From Variovorax boronicumulans (GTDB lineage: Bacteria > Pseudomonadota > Gammaproteobacteria > Burkholderiales > Burkholderiaceae_C), in assembly GCF_007677875.1 (NCBI RefSeq), contig NZ_VEDO01000012.1, positions 1 to 64,000 on the forward strand: a stretch of 64,000 nt of DNA, read 5' to 3'. Of this stretch, positions 39,033-49,950 are shown piece after piece. The position numbers and the translations under genes were made by a program. The notes under the pieces are model-generated. The model worked only from the letters and a program-made list of their open reading frames with translations, had not been told where the DNA came from and made no database searches. Position 1 is the stretch's first letter. Each line of letters begins with the position of its first letter.

Positions 39033-41067
39033 CCTGTTCGACGCCCCCGCCCCGCCGCTGGACGACTGCGCCACGCTGCTGGCCGACCTCGGCGAGTGGG
39101 TGGAACACGGCTGGCTCCGCGAGCTGGACCGCAGCTTCGCGCTGTTCCTGCACGAACTCGACCCGGCCGCCGGCGCGCCGCTGCTGCTGGCCGCGGCCTT
39201 GGCCAGCCACCAGCTGGGCCGCGGCCATGTCTGTCTGGACCTGCAGGCCGCGCTGGCCGACAGCCCGGCCAGTCTCTCGCTGCCGCCGGCCCATGCGCTC
39301 GACGCGACCCATGCCCAGTTCTCGCGCACGCCCGGCCAGTGGCTGCAGGCGCTGCGGCTGGACGCCTGGTGCGCCGCGGTGCGCGCCAGCCGGCTCTGCG
39401 AGTCCGGCCCCGGCAACGCACCGCTGGTGCTGCAGGGCCCGCGCCTGTACCTGCGCCGCTACTGGCAGCACGAGCGCGAGGTGCGTGCGCTGATCGGCGC
39501 GCGGCTGGCGCCCGAGCCCGTGGCCCCGGCCGCGCAGATCCGGCCCGTGCTCGATGCGCTGTTCAACGCCCCGGCCCCAGACTGGCAGAAGCTGGCCTGT
39601 GCGCTCGCGCTGCGCCAGCGCTTCGCCATCGTCACGGGCGGCCCTGGCACGGGCAAGACCACCACCGTCGTGCGCCTGCTCGCGCTGCTGCAGTCCATGG
39701 CCCTGCAGGGCGGTGGCGAGCCGCTGCGCATCCGCCTGGCCGCGCCCACGGGGAAGGCCGCGGCGCGGTTGGCCGAATCGATCCGCGGCGCGCTGGACCG
39801 TCTGCCCTGGGACGCACTGCCGCACGGCGAGGCGCTGCGCCCCCATGTGCCCAGCGCCGCCACCACGCTGCACCGGCTGCTGGGTCCCCAGCCCGAGAGC
39901 CGGCACTTCCGCCACCACGCGGGGAACCCGCTCGCGCTGGACGTGCTCGTGGTCGACGAGGCCTCCATGGTCGACCTGGAGATGATGGCCCGGCTGCTGC
40001 AGGCGCTGCCGCCCCGCGCGCGCCTGGTGTTGCTGGGCGACAAGGACCAGCTGGCCTCGGTGGAGGCCGGCGCCGTGCTCGGCGAACTGTGCAGCCGCGC
40101 GCAGGAGGGCCACTACGACGCGGCCACCGCACAGTGGCTGCAGGAAGCAGCCGGCCAGCAGCCGCCACCCGCACTGCAGGACGCCGCCGGCCAGCCCCTG
40201 GACCAGGCCATCTCGATGCTGCGCGTGAGCCACCGCTTCACGGCCGACAGCGGCATCGGCCAGCTGGCCCAGGCCGTCAACGCCGGCGACGGCCGCGCCG
40301 CCCAGGCCCTGTGGCGCGCCGAGCTGGACGACCTGCGCAGCTGCAGACTGAGCCAGCCGCCTGCGCTGTTCGCGCAGGATGCGAAGCTGCGCGCGCTGGT
40401 GCTGGCCGAGCGCACCGCGCCCTTCGGCCATGCGCATTACCTGCGCCGCATGCACGCGACGCGCCCGGCCGACGATGCCGTGCAAGCGGCCTGGGATGCC
40501 TGGGCGGGAGACCTGCTGCAAGCCCTGGGCCGCTTCCAGCTGCTCTGCGCGCTGCGCGAAGGCCCCTGGGGCGTGACGGGCCTGAACGCCACCGTGGCTG
40601 AACTGCTGCGCGAAGCCGGCCTGCTGCAGGGCACGCAGGGCTGGTTCGCGGGCCGGCCTGTGCTCGTCACGCGCAACGACTACGGCCTGTCGCTCATGAA
40701 CGGCGACGTGGGCCTCACGCTGGACCTGCCTGCGCCCGAGCCGGGTGCCGCCCCGGTGCGCCGCGTGGCCTTCCCGGCAGGCGACGGCAGCGGCGCCGTG
40801 CGCTGGGTGCTGCCGGCCCGGCTGCAGGCGGTGGAGACGGTGTTCGCGATGACGGTGCACAAGAGCCAGGGCTCGGAGTTCGAGCACGCGGCGCTGGTGC
40901 TGCCCGACCAGGGCAGCCCAGTGCTCACGCGCGAGCTGGTCTACACCGGCATTACGCGCGCCAAGCGCTGGTTCACGCTGGTGGGTTCTGCCCGCGCGCA
41001 TGGCGCGGTGCTGAACGAGGCCATCGGCCGGCGTGTGCTGCGCGCGAGCGGCCTGATGGCCGGGTGA
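39019..41067 (+). CDS. recD: Exodeoxyribonuclease V alpha subunit RecD
   Basis: RecD 5'-3' helicase, 682 residues (E. coli 608). Walker A is TGGPGTGKTTTVVRLL at about 206-221, Walker B is VLVVDEASMVD, and the C-terminal UvrD-like motif FAMTVHKSQGSEFEHAALVLP with YTGITRAK is intact. The start overlaps the recB end by 14 bases in another frame, so recC, recB and recD form a tightly coupled operon. The order recC-recB-recD lacks ptrA, as usual outside enterics. Confidence 0.96.
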   Translation: MYQPDLFDAPAPPLDDCATLLADLGEWVEHGWLRELDRSFALFLHELDPAAGAPLLLAAALASHQLGRGHVCLDLQAALADSPASLSLPPAHALDATHAQFSRTPGQWLQALRLDAWCAAVRASRLCESGPGNAPLVLQGPRLYLRRYWQHEREVRALIGARLAPEPVAPAAQIRPVLDALFNAPAPDWQKLACALALRQRFAIVTGGPGTGKTTTVVRLLALLQSMALQGGGEPLRIRLAAPTGKAAARLAESIRGALDRLPWDALPHGEALRPHVPSAATTLHRLLGPQPESRHFRHHAGNPLALDVLVVDEASMVDLEMMARLLQALPPRARLVLLGDKDQLASVEAGAVLGELCSRAQEGHYDAATAQWLQEAAGQQPPPALQDAAGQPLDQAISMLRVSHRFTADSGIGQLAQAVNAGDGRAAQALWRAELDDLRSCRLSQPPALFAQDAKLRALVLAERTAPFGHAHYLRRMHATRPADDAVQAAWDAWAGDLLQALGRFQLLCALREGPWGVTGLNATVAELLREAGLLQGTQGWFAGRPVLVTRNDYGLSLMNGDVGLTLDLPAPEPGAAPVRRVAFPAGDGSGAVRWVLPARLQAVETVFAMTVHKSQGSEFEHAALVLPDQGSPVLTRELVYTGITRAKRWFTLVGSARAHGAVLNEAIGRRVLRASGLMAG

Positions 41068-41078
41068 CAATCGCCCCC

Positions 41079-41498
41079 ATGCAAGAACTCCTTCCCAAGC
41101 AGGCCTGGGACCTGCTGCTGGAACGCACGCAGGACGCGGCCGAGGGCGCCGGCGATCCGCCGCTGTTCGTGGACGTGCGCATGGAGGTCGAGTTCCGTTC
41201 TGTCGGCCATCCGCCGGGCGCCCAGAACATCCCCTGGTACGAGTACCCGGCCATGACGCCGGACCCGGCGGCGTTCGTCGCGGCCGTCGAACGTGCCGCC
41301 GGCAGCCGCCACCGCACGGTGGTGCTGATCTGCCGCAGCGGCAAGCGCGCCAGCGACGCAGGCCAGGCGCTTGAAGCGGCCGGCTTCGGCGACGTGGTGG
41401 CCATCGTGCATGGCTTCGAGGGCGACCTCGACGAGAACCTGCAGCGCTCGCGCACCAATGGCTGGCGCTTCGATGGTCTGCCCTGGGAGCAGATGTAG
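41079..41498 (+). CDS. Rhodanese-like sulfurtransferase
   Basis: Single-domain rhodanese, 139 residues. The active-site loop is ICRSGKRAS with catalytic Cys85, and the domain opens with [15 protein letters not shown] at 41064 that overlaps the recD stop is a possible longer start; the ATG at 41079 fits homologue openings better. [14 protein letters not shown] segment is a recurring feature of the Burkholderiales homologues. The cellular role is unknown; the position between recD and recQ suggests only co-transcription. Confidence 0.9.
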   Translation: MQELLPKQAWDLLLERTQDAAEGAGDPPLFVDVRMEVEFRSVGHPPGAQNIPWYEYPAMTPDPAAFVAAVERAAGSRHRTVVLICRSGKRASDAGQALEAAGFGDVVAIVHGFEGDLDENLQRSRTNGWRFDGLPWEQM

Positions 41499-41512
41499 GC
41501 AGGTGTGGCGAG

Positions 41513-43369
<1,857 letters not shown>

Positions 43370-43376
43370 GGGCGCC

Positions 43377-43787
43377 ATGCACGACTTCTCGCACTTCCTC
43401 GACGCCCAGGAGCCGGTCTGGTCGCAGGTCTGTGCCGAGCTGCAGGCCGGGTACAAGACCAGCCACTGGATGTGGTTCGTGTTTCCGCAGCATGTAGCGC
43501 TGGGCCGCAGCAGCATGGCGCGGCGCTTCGGCCTGGCCTCACTGATGGAGGCCGAGGCCTATGCTGCGCACCCCGTGCTGGGGCCGCGGCTGCTGCAGGC
43601 CACAGGCCGCGTGCTGGCCGTGCAGGGCCGCAGCGCGCACGCGATCTTCGGCTCACCCGACGACCTCAAGCTGCGCTCGTGCGTGACCCTGTTCCAGGCC
43701 GCGGTGCCGCAGCAGCCTGAGTTCGGCGCGGTGCTCGCGCGCTACTACAGCGGCCAGCCCGACCCGCAAACGCTGGCGTTGCTCTGA
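43377..43787 (+). CDS. DUF1810 family protein
   Basis: A 136-residue protein of the DUF1810 family, recognised by KTSHWMWFVFPQ and by GPRLLQATGRVL with FGSPDDLKLRSCVTLF. The family has no established activity. The gene starts 7 bases after recQ and is probably co-transcribed with it. It ends one base before the stop of the convergent AAA ATPase gene. Confidence 0.9.
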   Translation: MHDFSHFLDAQEPVWSQVCAELQAGYKTSHWMWFVFPQHVALGRSSMARRFGLASLMEAEAYAAHPVLGPRLLQATGRVLAVQGRSAHAIFGSPDDLKLRSCVTLFQAAVPQQPEFGAVLARYYSGQPDPQTLALL

Positions 43788-43788
43788 G

Positions 43789-46101
43789 CTACTGCACGAA
43801 GCCGATGCCGCGCGCCTCGCGCACTTCGGGCTTGATGCGGTGCTCGGCCTCCAGTTGCTCAAGAAACTCCGCTGGCGTCATCTCTGCAGCCAGGATGTCG
43901 ACCTGGCGCCGCACGGCCGCAAAGTCGCCGGGACACAGGTGCTCGAGCCGCTGCAGCCGCGCACGCATCGCGTCGTCCAACAGTTGCGCTTGGCCTCCCA
44001 GCGCCTCGACCACGAACATGCGTTCACGCTGCGCCGGCAGCAGCGGCTTGAAGCGGATCTTGAACGTGAAGCGCCGCAGCGCCGCCTGGTCGATGCGGTC
44101 CATGAGGTTGGTGGTGCAGACAAACACGCCGCGGTGCCGCTCCATGCCCTGCAGCATCTCGTTGACCTCGGTGACCTCGTAGGTGCGCTGGGCGCCGCGG
44201 CGGTCCTGCAGAAAGCTGTCGGCCTCGTCGAGCAGCAGCACGGCCTTCTCGGCCTCGGCCTCGCGGAACATGGCGGCCATCTGCTGTTCAGTCTCGCCGA
44301 CGAACTTGCTCATGAGGTCGCTGGCGCGCTTGACGATCAGCGGCTTGTCGAGCGCGCGTGCGATGTGCTCGGCGAGCGCGGTCTTGCCGGTGCCGGGCGC
44401 ACCGTAGAAGCACAGGCTGCCGTGGCCGCGGGCCTGCAGTGCCTGCACGATGCGGCCGATCTCGAAGCGGCTCTCGACGTTCAGCATCTCCAGGTCATAG
44501 GTGGTGGCGGCGGGAATGCCGCCGCGCTCCTCGCTGTGCCGGCCCAGGGCCTTGTCGGCGTTGCGCAGCTGGCGTTCGATGAGCTGCTCCGTGCCGGCCT
44601 CGTCGGTGCGGGCCAGGCCGGCGAAGCGCACCGCGGTGCGGATCTGCGCGGGCGTGAGGCCTTTGCGCTCGGTCAGCCGGGCGACGAAGGCATCGGACAC
44701 GGCCACGCCTTCCAGGGTCTTGCGCACCAGGCCTTCGCGTGCACCGGGCGGTGGCGACTTGAGCTCCAGGTGGTAGGCGAAGCGGCGGCGGAAGGCCGGG
44801 TCGATCTGCTCGATGCGGTTGGTGACCCACAGCGTGGGAACGGTGTTGCTCTCCAGGATCTGGTTGACCCAGGCCTTGCCGCTGACCGAACCGCTGGGCG
44901 GCGCGGCCACCTGCTCGGCGCGCGCCATGAGTTGCGCGGCCTCGGTGCTGATGGGCGGGAACACGTCCTCGACCTCGTCGAACAGCAATGCGGCCTGCAC
45001 GCTGCCCTTGAGGAACACCTGGGCGATTTGCAGCGAGCGGTAGCGGTCGCGGCCCGACAGCGAATTGCCGTCGCGGTCGGCGTACTCGACCTCGAACAGG
45101 TCCAGCCCCGCGGCCTGCGCGACCACGCGTGCAAGCTCGGTCTTGCCGGTGCCGGGCGGGCCGTAGAGCAGGATGTTGACGCCGGGCTCCTTGCGCGCCA
45201 CCGCGTTGCGCAGCAGTGCGACCAGGACCTCGGCGTCGTCGGCGACGAAGCCGAAGTCGGCCATGGACAGCGCGCTCTTGGTGGCCGGCCGCGTGAAGAC
45301 GGCCATGAGCTCGCTCTGGTCGCGGTACTCGCGCATGAGCACGGGCGGCAGCTTCTCGCTGACCTTCATGAGGTCGGCCAAGTCGGTGATGTTGTGCTCG
45401 GAGATTAGGTTCTCCACGAGGCCGATGCGCTCGAGCCGCGAGCCCGCGCGCAGGGCTTCGCCGACCTCGGTGGCGCTGACGCCGGCGACCTCGGCAATGG
45501 CGGCATAGGCCTCGGGCGCATTGTTGACTTTGACCTCCACGAGGATGGTGCGCAGATCGCGCTGGTAGCGCGCGAGCGTGCCGTACAGCAGCAGCGCGCG
45601 CTCGGCGCGGTTGAGCTGCAGCAGACCCGACAGCGCATCGATGTTCTTCTCCACCAGCGTGGACTGTTTCTTGAGGGCGCGCGTGAGCCAGTCGCAGGTG
45701 ATCTTGAGCGCGGCCAGCAGGTCCTTGGGTTGGTCCTTGGCGTACTCATCCAGGTAGAAGAACAGCGTGCCTTCCTCGTAGGGGCCACGCCAGATGCCAT
45801 GCCGCTCCATGAACTCTGCTGTGGACAAGGCGGTGTGGCCGCGCCAGAACTCGTTGTCCTTGCAGCGCCGAGCCAGGAACTCGCGCAGGCGCAGCAGCAC
45901 GGGCTGCGGCCACACCAGGTGGCGCCCCGCCATCGCGAGCAGGCTGTTCAGGTCGCGCCGCACGTTGAACTTGGGGCCTTGCCGCGCGACCAATGTCAGC
46001 ACGAAGTGAGAACACATCAAGTCCAGGACCGGCGCAGCCTCCAGCCCGGGCGAAGCAATCACCTGGGCAGCCACCGGATCACGGACCAAACGCTTCACCA
46101 T
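43789..46101 (-). CDS. Tandem AAA+ ATPase, function unknown
   Basis: A 770-residue protein with two AAA modules. The first has GPPGTGKTELA (Lys320) and LLFDEVEDVF (372-381); the second has GAPGTGKTALA (Lys573) and LLLDEADSFL (622-631) and a following LMDRIDQAALRRF that looks like a sensor/arginine-finger region. The N-terminal 280 residues are helical and not recognised. The start at 46101 has GGGAGA 7 bases upstream; an ATG at 46116 lacks one. The layout recalls Cdc48/ClpV-like unfoldases or chaperones, but no target or partner gene is nearby. Confidence 0.85.
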   Translation of the reverse strand: MVKRLVRDPVAAQVIASPGLEAAPVLDLMCSHFVLTLVARQGPKFNVRRDLNSLLAMAGRHLVWPQPVLLRLREFLARRCKDNEFWRGHTALSTAEFMERHGIWRGPYEEGTLFFYLDEYAKDQPKDLLAALKITCDWLTRALKKQSTLVEKNIDALSGLLQLNRAERALLLYGTLARYQRDLRTILVEVKVNNAPEAYAAIAEVAGVSATEVGEALRAGSRLERIGLVENLISEHNITDLADLMKVSEKLPPVLMREYRDQSELMAVFTRPATKSALSMADFGFVADDAEVLVALLRNAVARKEPGVNILLYGPPGTGKTELARVVAQAAGLDLFEVEYADRDGNSLSGRDRYRSLQIAQVFLKGSVQAALLFDEVEDVFPPISTEAAQLMARAEQVAAPPSGSVSGKAWVNQILESNTVPTLWVTNRIEQIDPAFRRRFAYHLELKSPPPGAREGLVRKTLEGVAVSDAFVARLTERKGLTPAQIRTAVRFAGLARTDEAGTEQLIERQLRNADKALGRHSEERGGIPAATTYDLEMLNVESRFEIGRIVQALQARGHGSLCFYGAPGTGKTALAEHIARALDKPLIVKRASDLMSKFVGETEQQMAAMFREAEAEKAVLLLDEADSFLQDRRGAQRTYEVTEVNEMLQGMERHRGVFVCTTNLMDRIDQAALRRFTFKIRFKPLLPAQRERMFVVEALGGQAQLLDDAMRARLQRLEHLCPGDFAAVRRQVDILAAEMTPAEFLEQLEAEHRIKPEVREARGIGFVQ

Positions 46102-46218
46102 GGACAGATCTCCCATCAGCAAAGAAAGGATGGTCCACGATAACGCAGGCTCTGGGGGTTTGGAAGACAGCGCCGGAAAAACGCGCGCAGGCCCGTCGTT
46201 GCGGCCCACAATGCGCGC

Positions 46219-47424
46219 ATGCTGACCCTCGACGACATCCGCCAGGCCGCGGCCCGGTTGCAAGGCCAGGTGCTGGAAACGCCGTGCGTGGAATCGCGCA
46301 CGCTGTCAGACATCACCGGCGCGCAGGTCTTCCTGAAGTTCGAGAACCTGCAGTTCACGGCCTCGTTCAAGGAGCGCGGCGCCTGCAACAAGCTCGTGCG
46401 GCTGGTGGAGTCCGGCGGTGCGGCCCAGGGTGTCATCGCCATGAGCGCCGGCAACCATGCGCAGGGCGTGGCCTACCACGCGCAGCGCCTGGGCCTGCGT
46501 GCGGTGATCGTGATGCCGCGCTTCACGCCGGCCGTCAAGGTGGAGCGCACGCGCGGCTTCGGCGCCGAGATCGTGCTGCATGGCGATTCGCTGGACGCCG
46601 CGCGCAACCATGCGCAGCAACTGGCCAAGGCCCAGGGCCTGGCCTTCGTGCATCCCTACGACGACGAGGACATCGTCACCGGCCAGGGCACGGTGGGCTT
46701 GGAGATGCTGGCGCAGGTGCCGGCTTTGGAAACGTTGGTCGTGTCCGTCGGTGGCGGCGGCCTGATCGCCGGCATCGCCACGGCGGCGCGCGCGCTGCAG
46801 CCGGGCATCGAGATCGTCGGCGTGCAGACGGCGCGCTTTCCGGCCATGGTCAATGCCGTGCAAGGCACGGCGCATGTGCAAGGCACCAGCACCATCGCCG
46901 AGGGCATTGCGGTGGGCTCGCCGGGGCAGCTCACGCAGGCCATCGTGCGCGAGAGCGTGGACGCGCTGATGCTGGTGCAGGAGGGCGACATCGAGCAGGC
47001 CATCCTGATGCTGCTGGAAATCGAGAAGACCGTGGTCGAAGGCGCGGGCGCGGCCGGTCTCGCGGCGCTGCTGCGCGAGCCCGAGCGCTTTCGCGGAAAG
47101 AAGGTGGGCCTGGTGCTGTCGGGCGGCAACATCAATCCCATGCTGCTGGCGGCCATCATCGAGCGCGGCATGGTGCGCTCGGGCCGGCTGGGCCGGCTGC
47201 GCGTGAGCGCCGCCGACCACCCTGGTTCGCTGGCGCGCATCGCCACGGTGGTGGCCGACACCGGCGCCAACATCGACCAGGTCGAGCACCAGCGCGCGTT
47301 CACGGCGCTGTCGGCGCAGAACGTGGACATCGAGCTCGTGGTGCAGACGCGCGGACGCAGCCATCTAGACGAGCTCGTGCAGGCGTTGGGCCGGGCCGGC
47401 TTCGAGGCCAAGGAATTGCGCTGA
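46219..47424 (+). CDS. Threonine ammonia-lyase with C-terminal ACT domain
   Basis: PLP enzyme, 401 residues, that deaminates threonine (and serine) to 2-oxobutyrate. The PLP lysine is in FTASFKERGACNKL, the phosphate loop is SVGGGGLIAG, and SAGNHAQGVAYHA is typical of the fold. Residues 330-401 form a single ACT domain (VSAADHPGSLARIATVVAD), the short IlvA/TdcB-like form. It could serve isoleucine synthesis or threonine catabolism; the single ACT domain leaves both open. It is divergent from the AAA gene with 117 bases between. Confidence 0.94.
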   Translation: MLTLDDIRQAAARLQGQVLETPCVESRTLSDITGAQVFLKFENLQFTASFKERGACNKLVRLVESGGAAQGVIAMSAGNHAQGVAYHAQRLGLRAVIVMPRFTPAVKVERTRGFGAEIVLHGDSLDAARNHAQQLAKAQGLAFVHPYDDEDIVTGQGTVGLEMLAQVPALETLVVSVGGGGLIAGIATAARALQPGIEIVGVQTARFPAMVNAVQGTAHVQGTSTIAEGIAVGSPGQLTQAIVRESVDALMLVQEGDIEQAILMLLEIEKTVVEGAGAAGLAALLREPERFRGKKVGLVLSGGNINPMLLAAIIERGMVRSGRLGRLRVSAADHPGSLARIATVVADTGANIDQVEHQRAFTALSAQNVDIELVVQTRGRSHLDELVQALGRAGFEAKELR

Positions 47425-47428
47425 AACC

Positions 47429-47461
47429 CCGTCGCTACAATCCCGCGTTTCAGAGCGACGG
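47429..47461. promoter_or_regulatory. Inverted repeat in the leader of the 51-residue protein gene
   Basis: CCGTCGCT at 47429-47436 pairs with AGCGACGG at 47454-47461 across 17 bases, with a TACAAT hexamer at the left arm's end. It lies between the threonine ammonia-lyase stop and the small gene. It may be a transcript hairpin or an operator. Confidence 0.4.
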
Positions 47462-47480
47462 TATAGAGAGGAATAGAGAC

Positions 47481-47636
47481 ATGTCCGACTCCCACGCGAG
47501 CCCCAACCCGCACGAGGTTGCCGCCCATGAGGTGGACCCGGTCGAGGCCGTGGTGCCCATGATTCCCATCGTGCTGCCCATCGTCGGCGGCGTGATGATG
47601 TTCCTGCTCGCTTTCATCGCCGTCTCGATGGCCTGA
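47481..47636 (+). CDS. Small single-pass membrane protein
   Basis: A 51-residue protein with a polar, His/Glu-rich N-terminal half (about 1-24) and one hydrophobic helix (about 26-50, PMIPIVLPIVGGVMMFLLAF). GAGAGGAA lies about 11 bases upstream, and codon third positions are GC-rich like the neighbours. I do not recognise a named family. The shape resembles small subunits or regulators of membrane complexes, but no partner complex is adjacent. Confidence 0.75.
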   Translation: MSDSHASPNPHEVAAHEVDPVEAVVPMIPIVLPIVGGVMMFLLAFIAVSMA

Positions 47637-48005
47637 GCCTTGCGGCTCGTGCAGGCCGTGCAACGCGGCCTGCTGTTCCTTTCTGCGCGGCGGCATGCTG
47701 GCCGGCGTCGCTATCTCGCACTCCCCCCTCCTATCGCGCCACCGCTCGCGGTGTAAGCATATGTTGCTTCCGCGCGACGACAACTTTGTCATGGGCGTCA
47801 TCAGCTCGACATAACCCTATGCATGTTTTGCATGGTTTTTGTCTCCAACGCGGCTCCGCTTGCGAGCCCCATCCCTAGAATTGGCCTCCCGACCGGCGCC
47901 GGTCCCATGCGCCGGGCTGCACCTGTCGTCTTCCACCAAGTCCGAGGCCTGCTTGCATTGCGAGCGACTTTGTGAAAGACGATTTTTCAACTTAGGAGCT
48001 AGCCC
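47637..48005. other. 369-base gap, leader and promoter region of pckG
   Basis: No gene is visible. The right half is less GC-rich and probably holds the pckG promoter. It contains CATAACCCTATGCATG at 47810-47825, which recurs with one base missing at 53416-53430, and a TAGGAG ribosome binding site before the pckG start. Confidence 0.6.
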
Positions 48006-49889
48006 ATGAACGCACCCACGATGCAGGGACTGAACATCAATCCCCCCGCACATGTGAAGAACGCCAAGCTGATCGCCTGGATCGCCGACATCGCCGCGCT
48101 GACGCAGCCGGCCGACATCTACTGGTGCGACGGCAGCGACGAGGAATACCAGCGCTTGTGCCAGCAGCTGGTCGATGCCGGCACGTTCAAGAAACTCAAT
48201 CCGGCCAAGCGTCCGAATTCGTTCCTGGCCCTGTCCGACCCGTCGGACGTGGCCCGCGTGGAAGACCGCACCTTCATCTGCACCGACAAGAAGGAAGACG
48301 CGGGCCCGACCAACAACTGGACCGCGCCTGCCGAGATGCGCGCGCTGCTGCAGACGGGCGAGAACGCCCTGTTCAAGGGCGCCATGAAGGGCCGCACCAT
48401 GTACGTGGTGCCCTTCAGCATGGGCCCGCTGGGTTCGGACATCGCCCACATCGGCGTGGAACTGTCCGACAGCCCCTACGTGGCCGTGAACATGAAAACC
48501 ATGACGCGCATGGGCAAGGCCGTGTACGACGTGCTGGGCGTGGACGGCGACTTCGTTCCCTGCGTGCACACGGTCGGCGCCCCGCTGGAGCCCGGCCAGG
48601 CCGACGTGAAGTGGCCCTGCAACAAGACCAAGTACATCGTGCACTACCCCGCCACGCGCGAGATCTGGTCGTATGGCTCCGGCTACGGCGGCAACGCGCT
48701 CTTGGGCAAGAAGTGCTTTGCGCTGCGTATCGCCTCCACCATGGGCCGCGACCAGGGCTGGCTGGCCGAGCACATGCTGATCCTGGGCGTGACCAAACCC
48801 GACGGCAAGAAGTACCACGTGGCCGCGGCCTTCCCGAGCGCCTGCGGCAAGACCAACTTCTCCATGCTGGTGCCGCCCACGGGTTTCGAAGGCTGGAAGG
48901 TCACGACGATCGGCGACGACATCGCCTGGATCAAACCGCAGGCGGACGGCTCGCTGCGCGCGATCAACCCCGAGGCCGGCTACTTCGGCGTGGCCCCGGG
49001 CACGAACTACAAGACCAACCCCAACTGCATGCGCAGCCTGGACAAGAACGTGATCTTCACGAACGTGGCGCTCACGGACGACGGCGACGTCTGGTGGGAA
49101 GGCATGGAAGACGACGTGCCGGGCAAGCAACTGCCCGCGCACCTGATCGACTGGCAGGGCAAGGACTGGACCCCGCAGATCGCCAAGGAAACCGGCGCCA
49201 AGGCCGCGCACCCGAACGCGCGCTTCACGGTGGCCGCCATCAACAACCCCGCGCTCGACCCGGCCTGGGACGACCCCAAGGGCGTGAAGATCGACGCTTT
49301 CATCTTCGGCGGCCGCCGCTCGACCACGGTGCCGCTGGTGACCGAGGCGCGCAACTGGAACGAGGGCGTCTACATGGCCGCCACCATGGGCTCGGAAACC
49401 ACCGCCGCCGCCTTCGGCCAGCAGGGCGTGGTGCGCCGCGACCCGTTCGCCATGCTGCCGTTCATGGGCTACAACATGAGCGACTACTTCCAGCACTGGC
49501 TGGACCTGGGCGCCAAGCTGCAGCAGTCCGGCGCCACGCTGCCGCGCATCTACACCACCAACTGGTTCCGCAAGGGTGCTGACGGCAAGTTCGTCTGGCC
49601 CGGCTACGGCGAGAACATGCGCGTGCTGAAGTGGATGATCGACCGCCTGGAAGGTCAAGCCCAGGGCGGCCAGGAACACGTGTTCGGCGTGAGCCCTTCC
49701 TATGAGCAATTGAACTGGACCGGCCTCGACTTCAGCGCCGAACAGTTCCAGACGGTGACCAGCATCGACAAGGCGGCCTGGCAGGCCGAGCTCAAGCTGC
49801 ACGAAGAACTGTTCACGCAGCTGGCCTACCATCTGCCCAAGGAAATGGGCGAGATCAAGCAGCAGATCGAAAAGCGCCTGGCGGCCTGA
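48006..49889 (+). CDS. pckG: Phosphoenolpyruvate carboxykinase (GTP)
   Basis: Gluconeogenic enzyme converting oxaloacetate and GTP to phosphoenolpyruvate, 627 residues, the size of the GTP-dependent form. The P-loop [12 protein letters not shown] is at about 277-288; other signatures are [29 protein letters not shown] and [24 protein letters not shown] lies 8 bases before the ATG. A strong hairpin terminator follows. Growth on the acids handled by the many catabolic clusters in this window would need this enzyme. Confidence 0.98.
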   Translation: MNAPTMQGLNINPPAHVKNAKLIAWIADIAALTQPADIYWCDGSDEEYQRLCQQLVDAGTFKKLNPAKRPNSFLALSDPSDVARVEDRTFICTDKKEDAGPTNNWTAPAEMRALLQTGENALFKGAMKGRTMYVVPFSMGPLGSDIAHIGVELSDSPYVAVNMKTMTRMGKAVYDVLGVDGDFVPCVHTVGAPLEPGQADVKWPCNKTKYIVHYPATREIWSYGSGYGGNALLGKKCFALRIASTMGRDQGWLAEHMLILGVTKPDGKKYHVAAAFPSACGKTNFSMLVPPTGFEGWKVTTIGDDIAWIKPQADGSLRAINPEAGYFGVAPGTNYKTNPNCMRSLDKNVIFTNVALTDDGDVWWEGMEDDVPGKQLPAHLIDWQGKDWTPQIAKETGAKAAHPNARFTVAAINNPALDPAWDDPKGVKIDAFIFGGRRSTTVPLVTEARNWNEGVYMAATMGSETTAAAFGQQGVVRRDPFAMLPFMGYNMSDYFQHWLDLGAKLQQSGATLPRIYTTNWFRKGADGKFVWPGYGENMRVLKWMIDRLEGQAQGGQEHVFGVSPSYEQLNWTGLDFSAEQFQTVTSIDKAAWQAELKLHEELFTQLAYHLPKEMGEIKQQIEKRLAA

Positions 49890-49913
49890 GCCGGTACCGT
49901 CGCCCCAAGAACG

Positions 49914-49940
49914 AAGCCACCTCGCGAGGTGGCTTTTTCA
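49914..49940 (+). terminator. Rho-independent terminator of pckG
   Basis: The perfect palindrome GCCACCTCGCGAGGTGGC (49916-49933) is followed by five T residues. It lies 26 bases after the pckG stop and just before the convergent MFS gene. Confidence 0.92.
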
Positions 49941-49950
49941 TGCACGCGCG

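Noticed and set aside
35082-39416. 1444-codon open frame on the minus strand opposite recB and recD
   Set aside because: It has low-complexity His/Gly/Gln-rich composition, no family resemblance, and lies wholly antisense to well-supported genes; high GC removes stops from the opposite frame.
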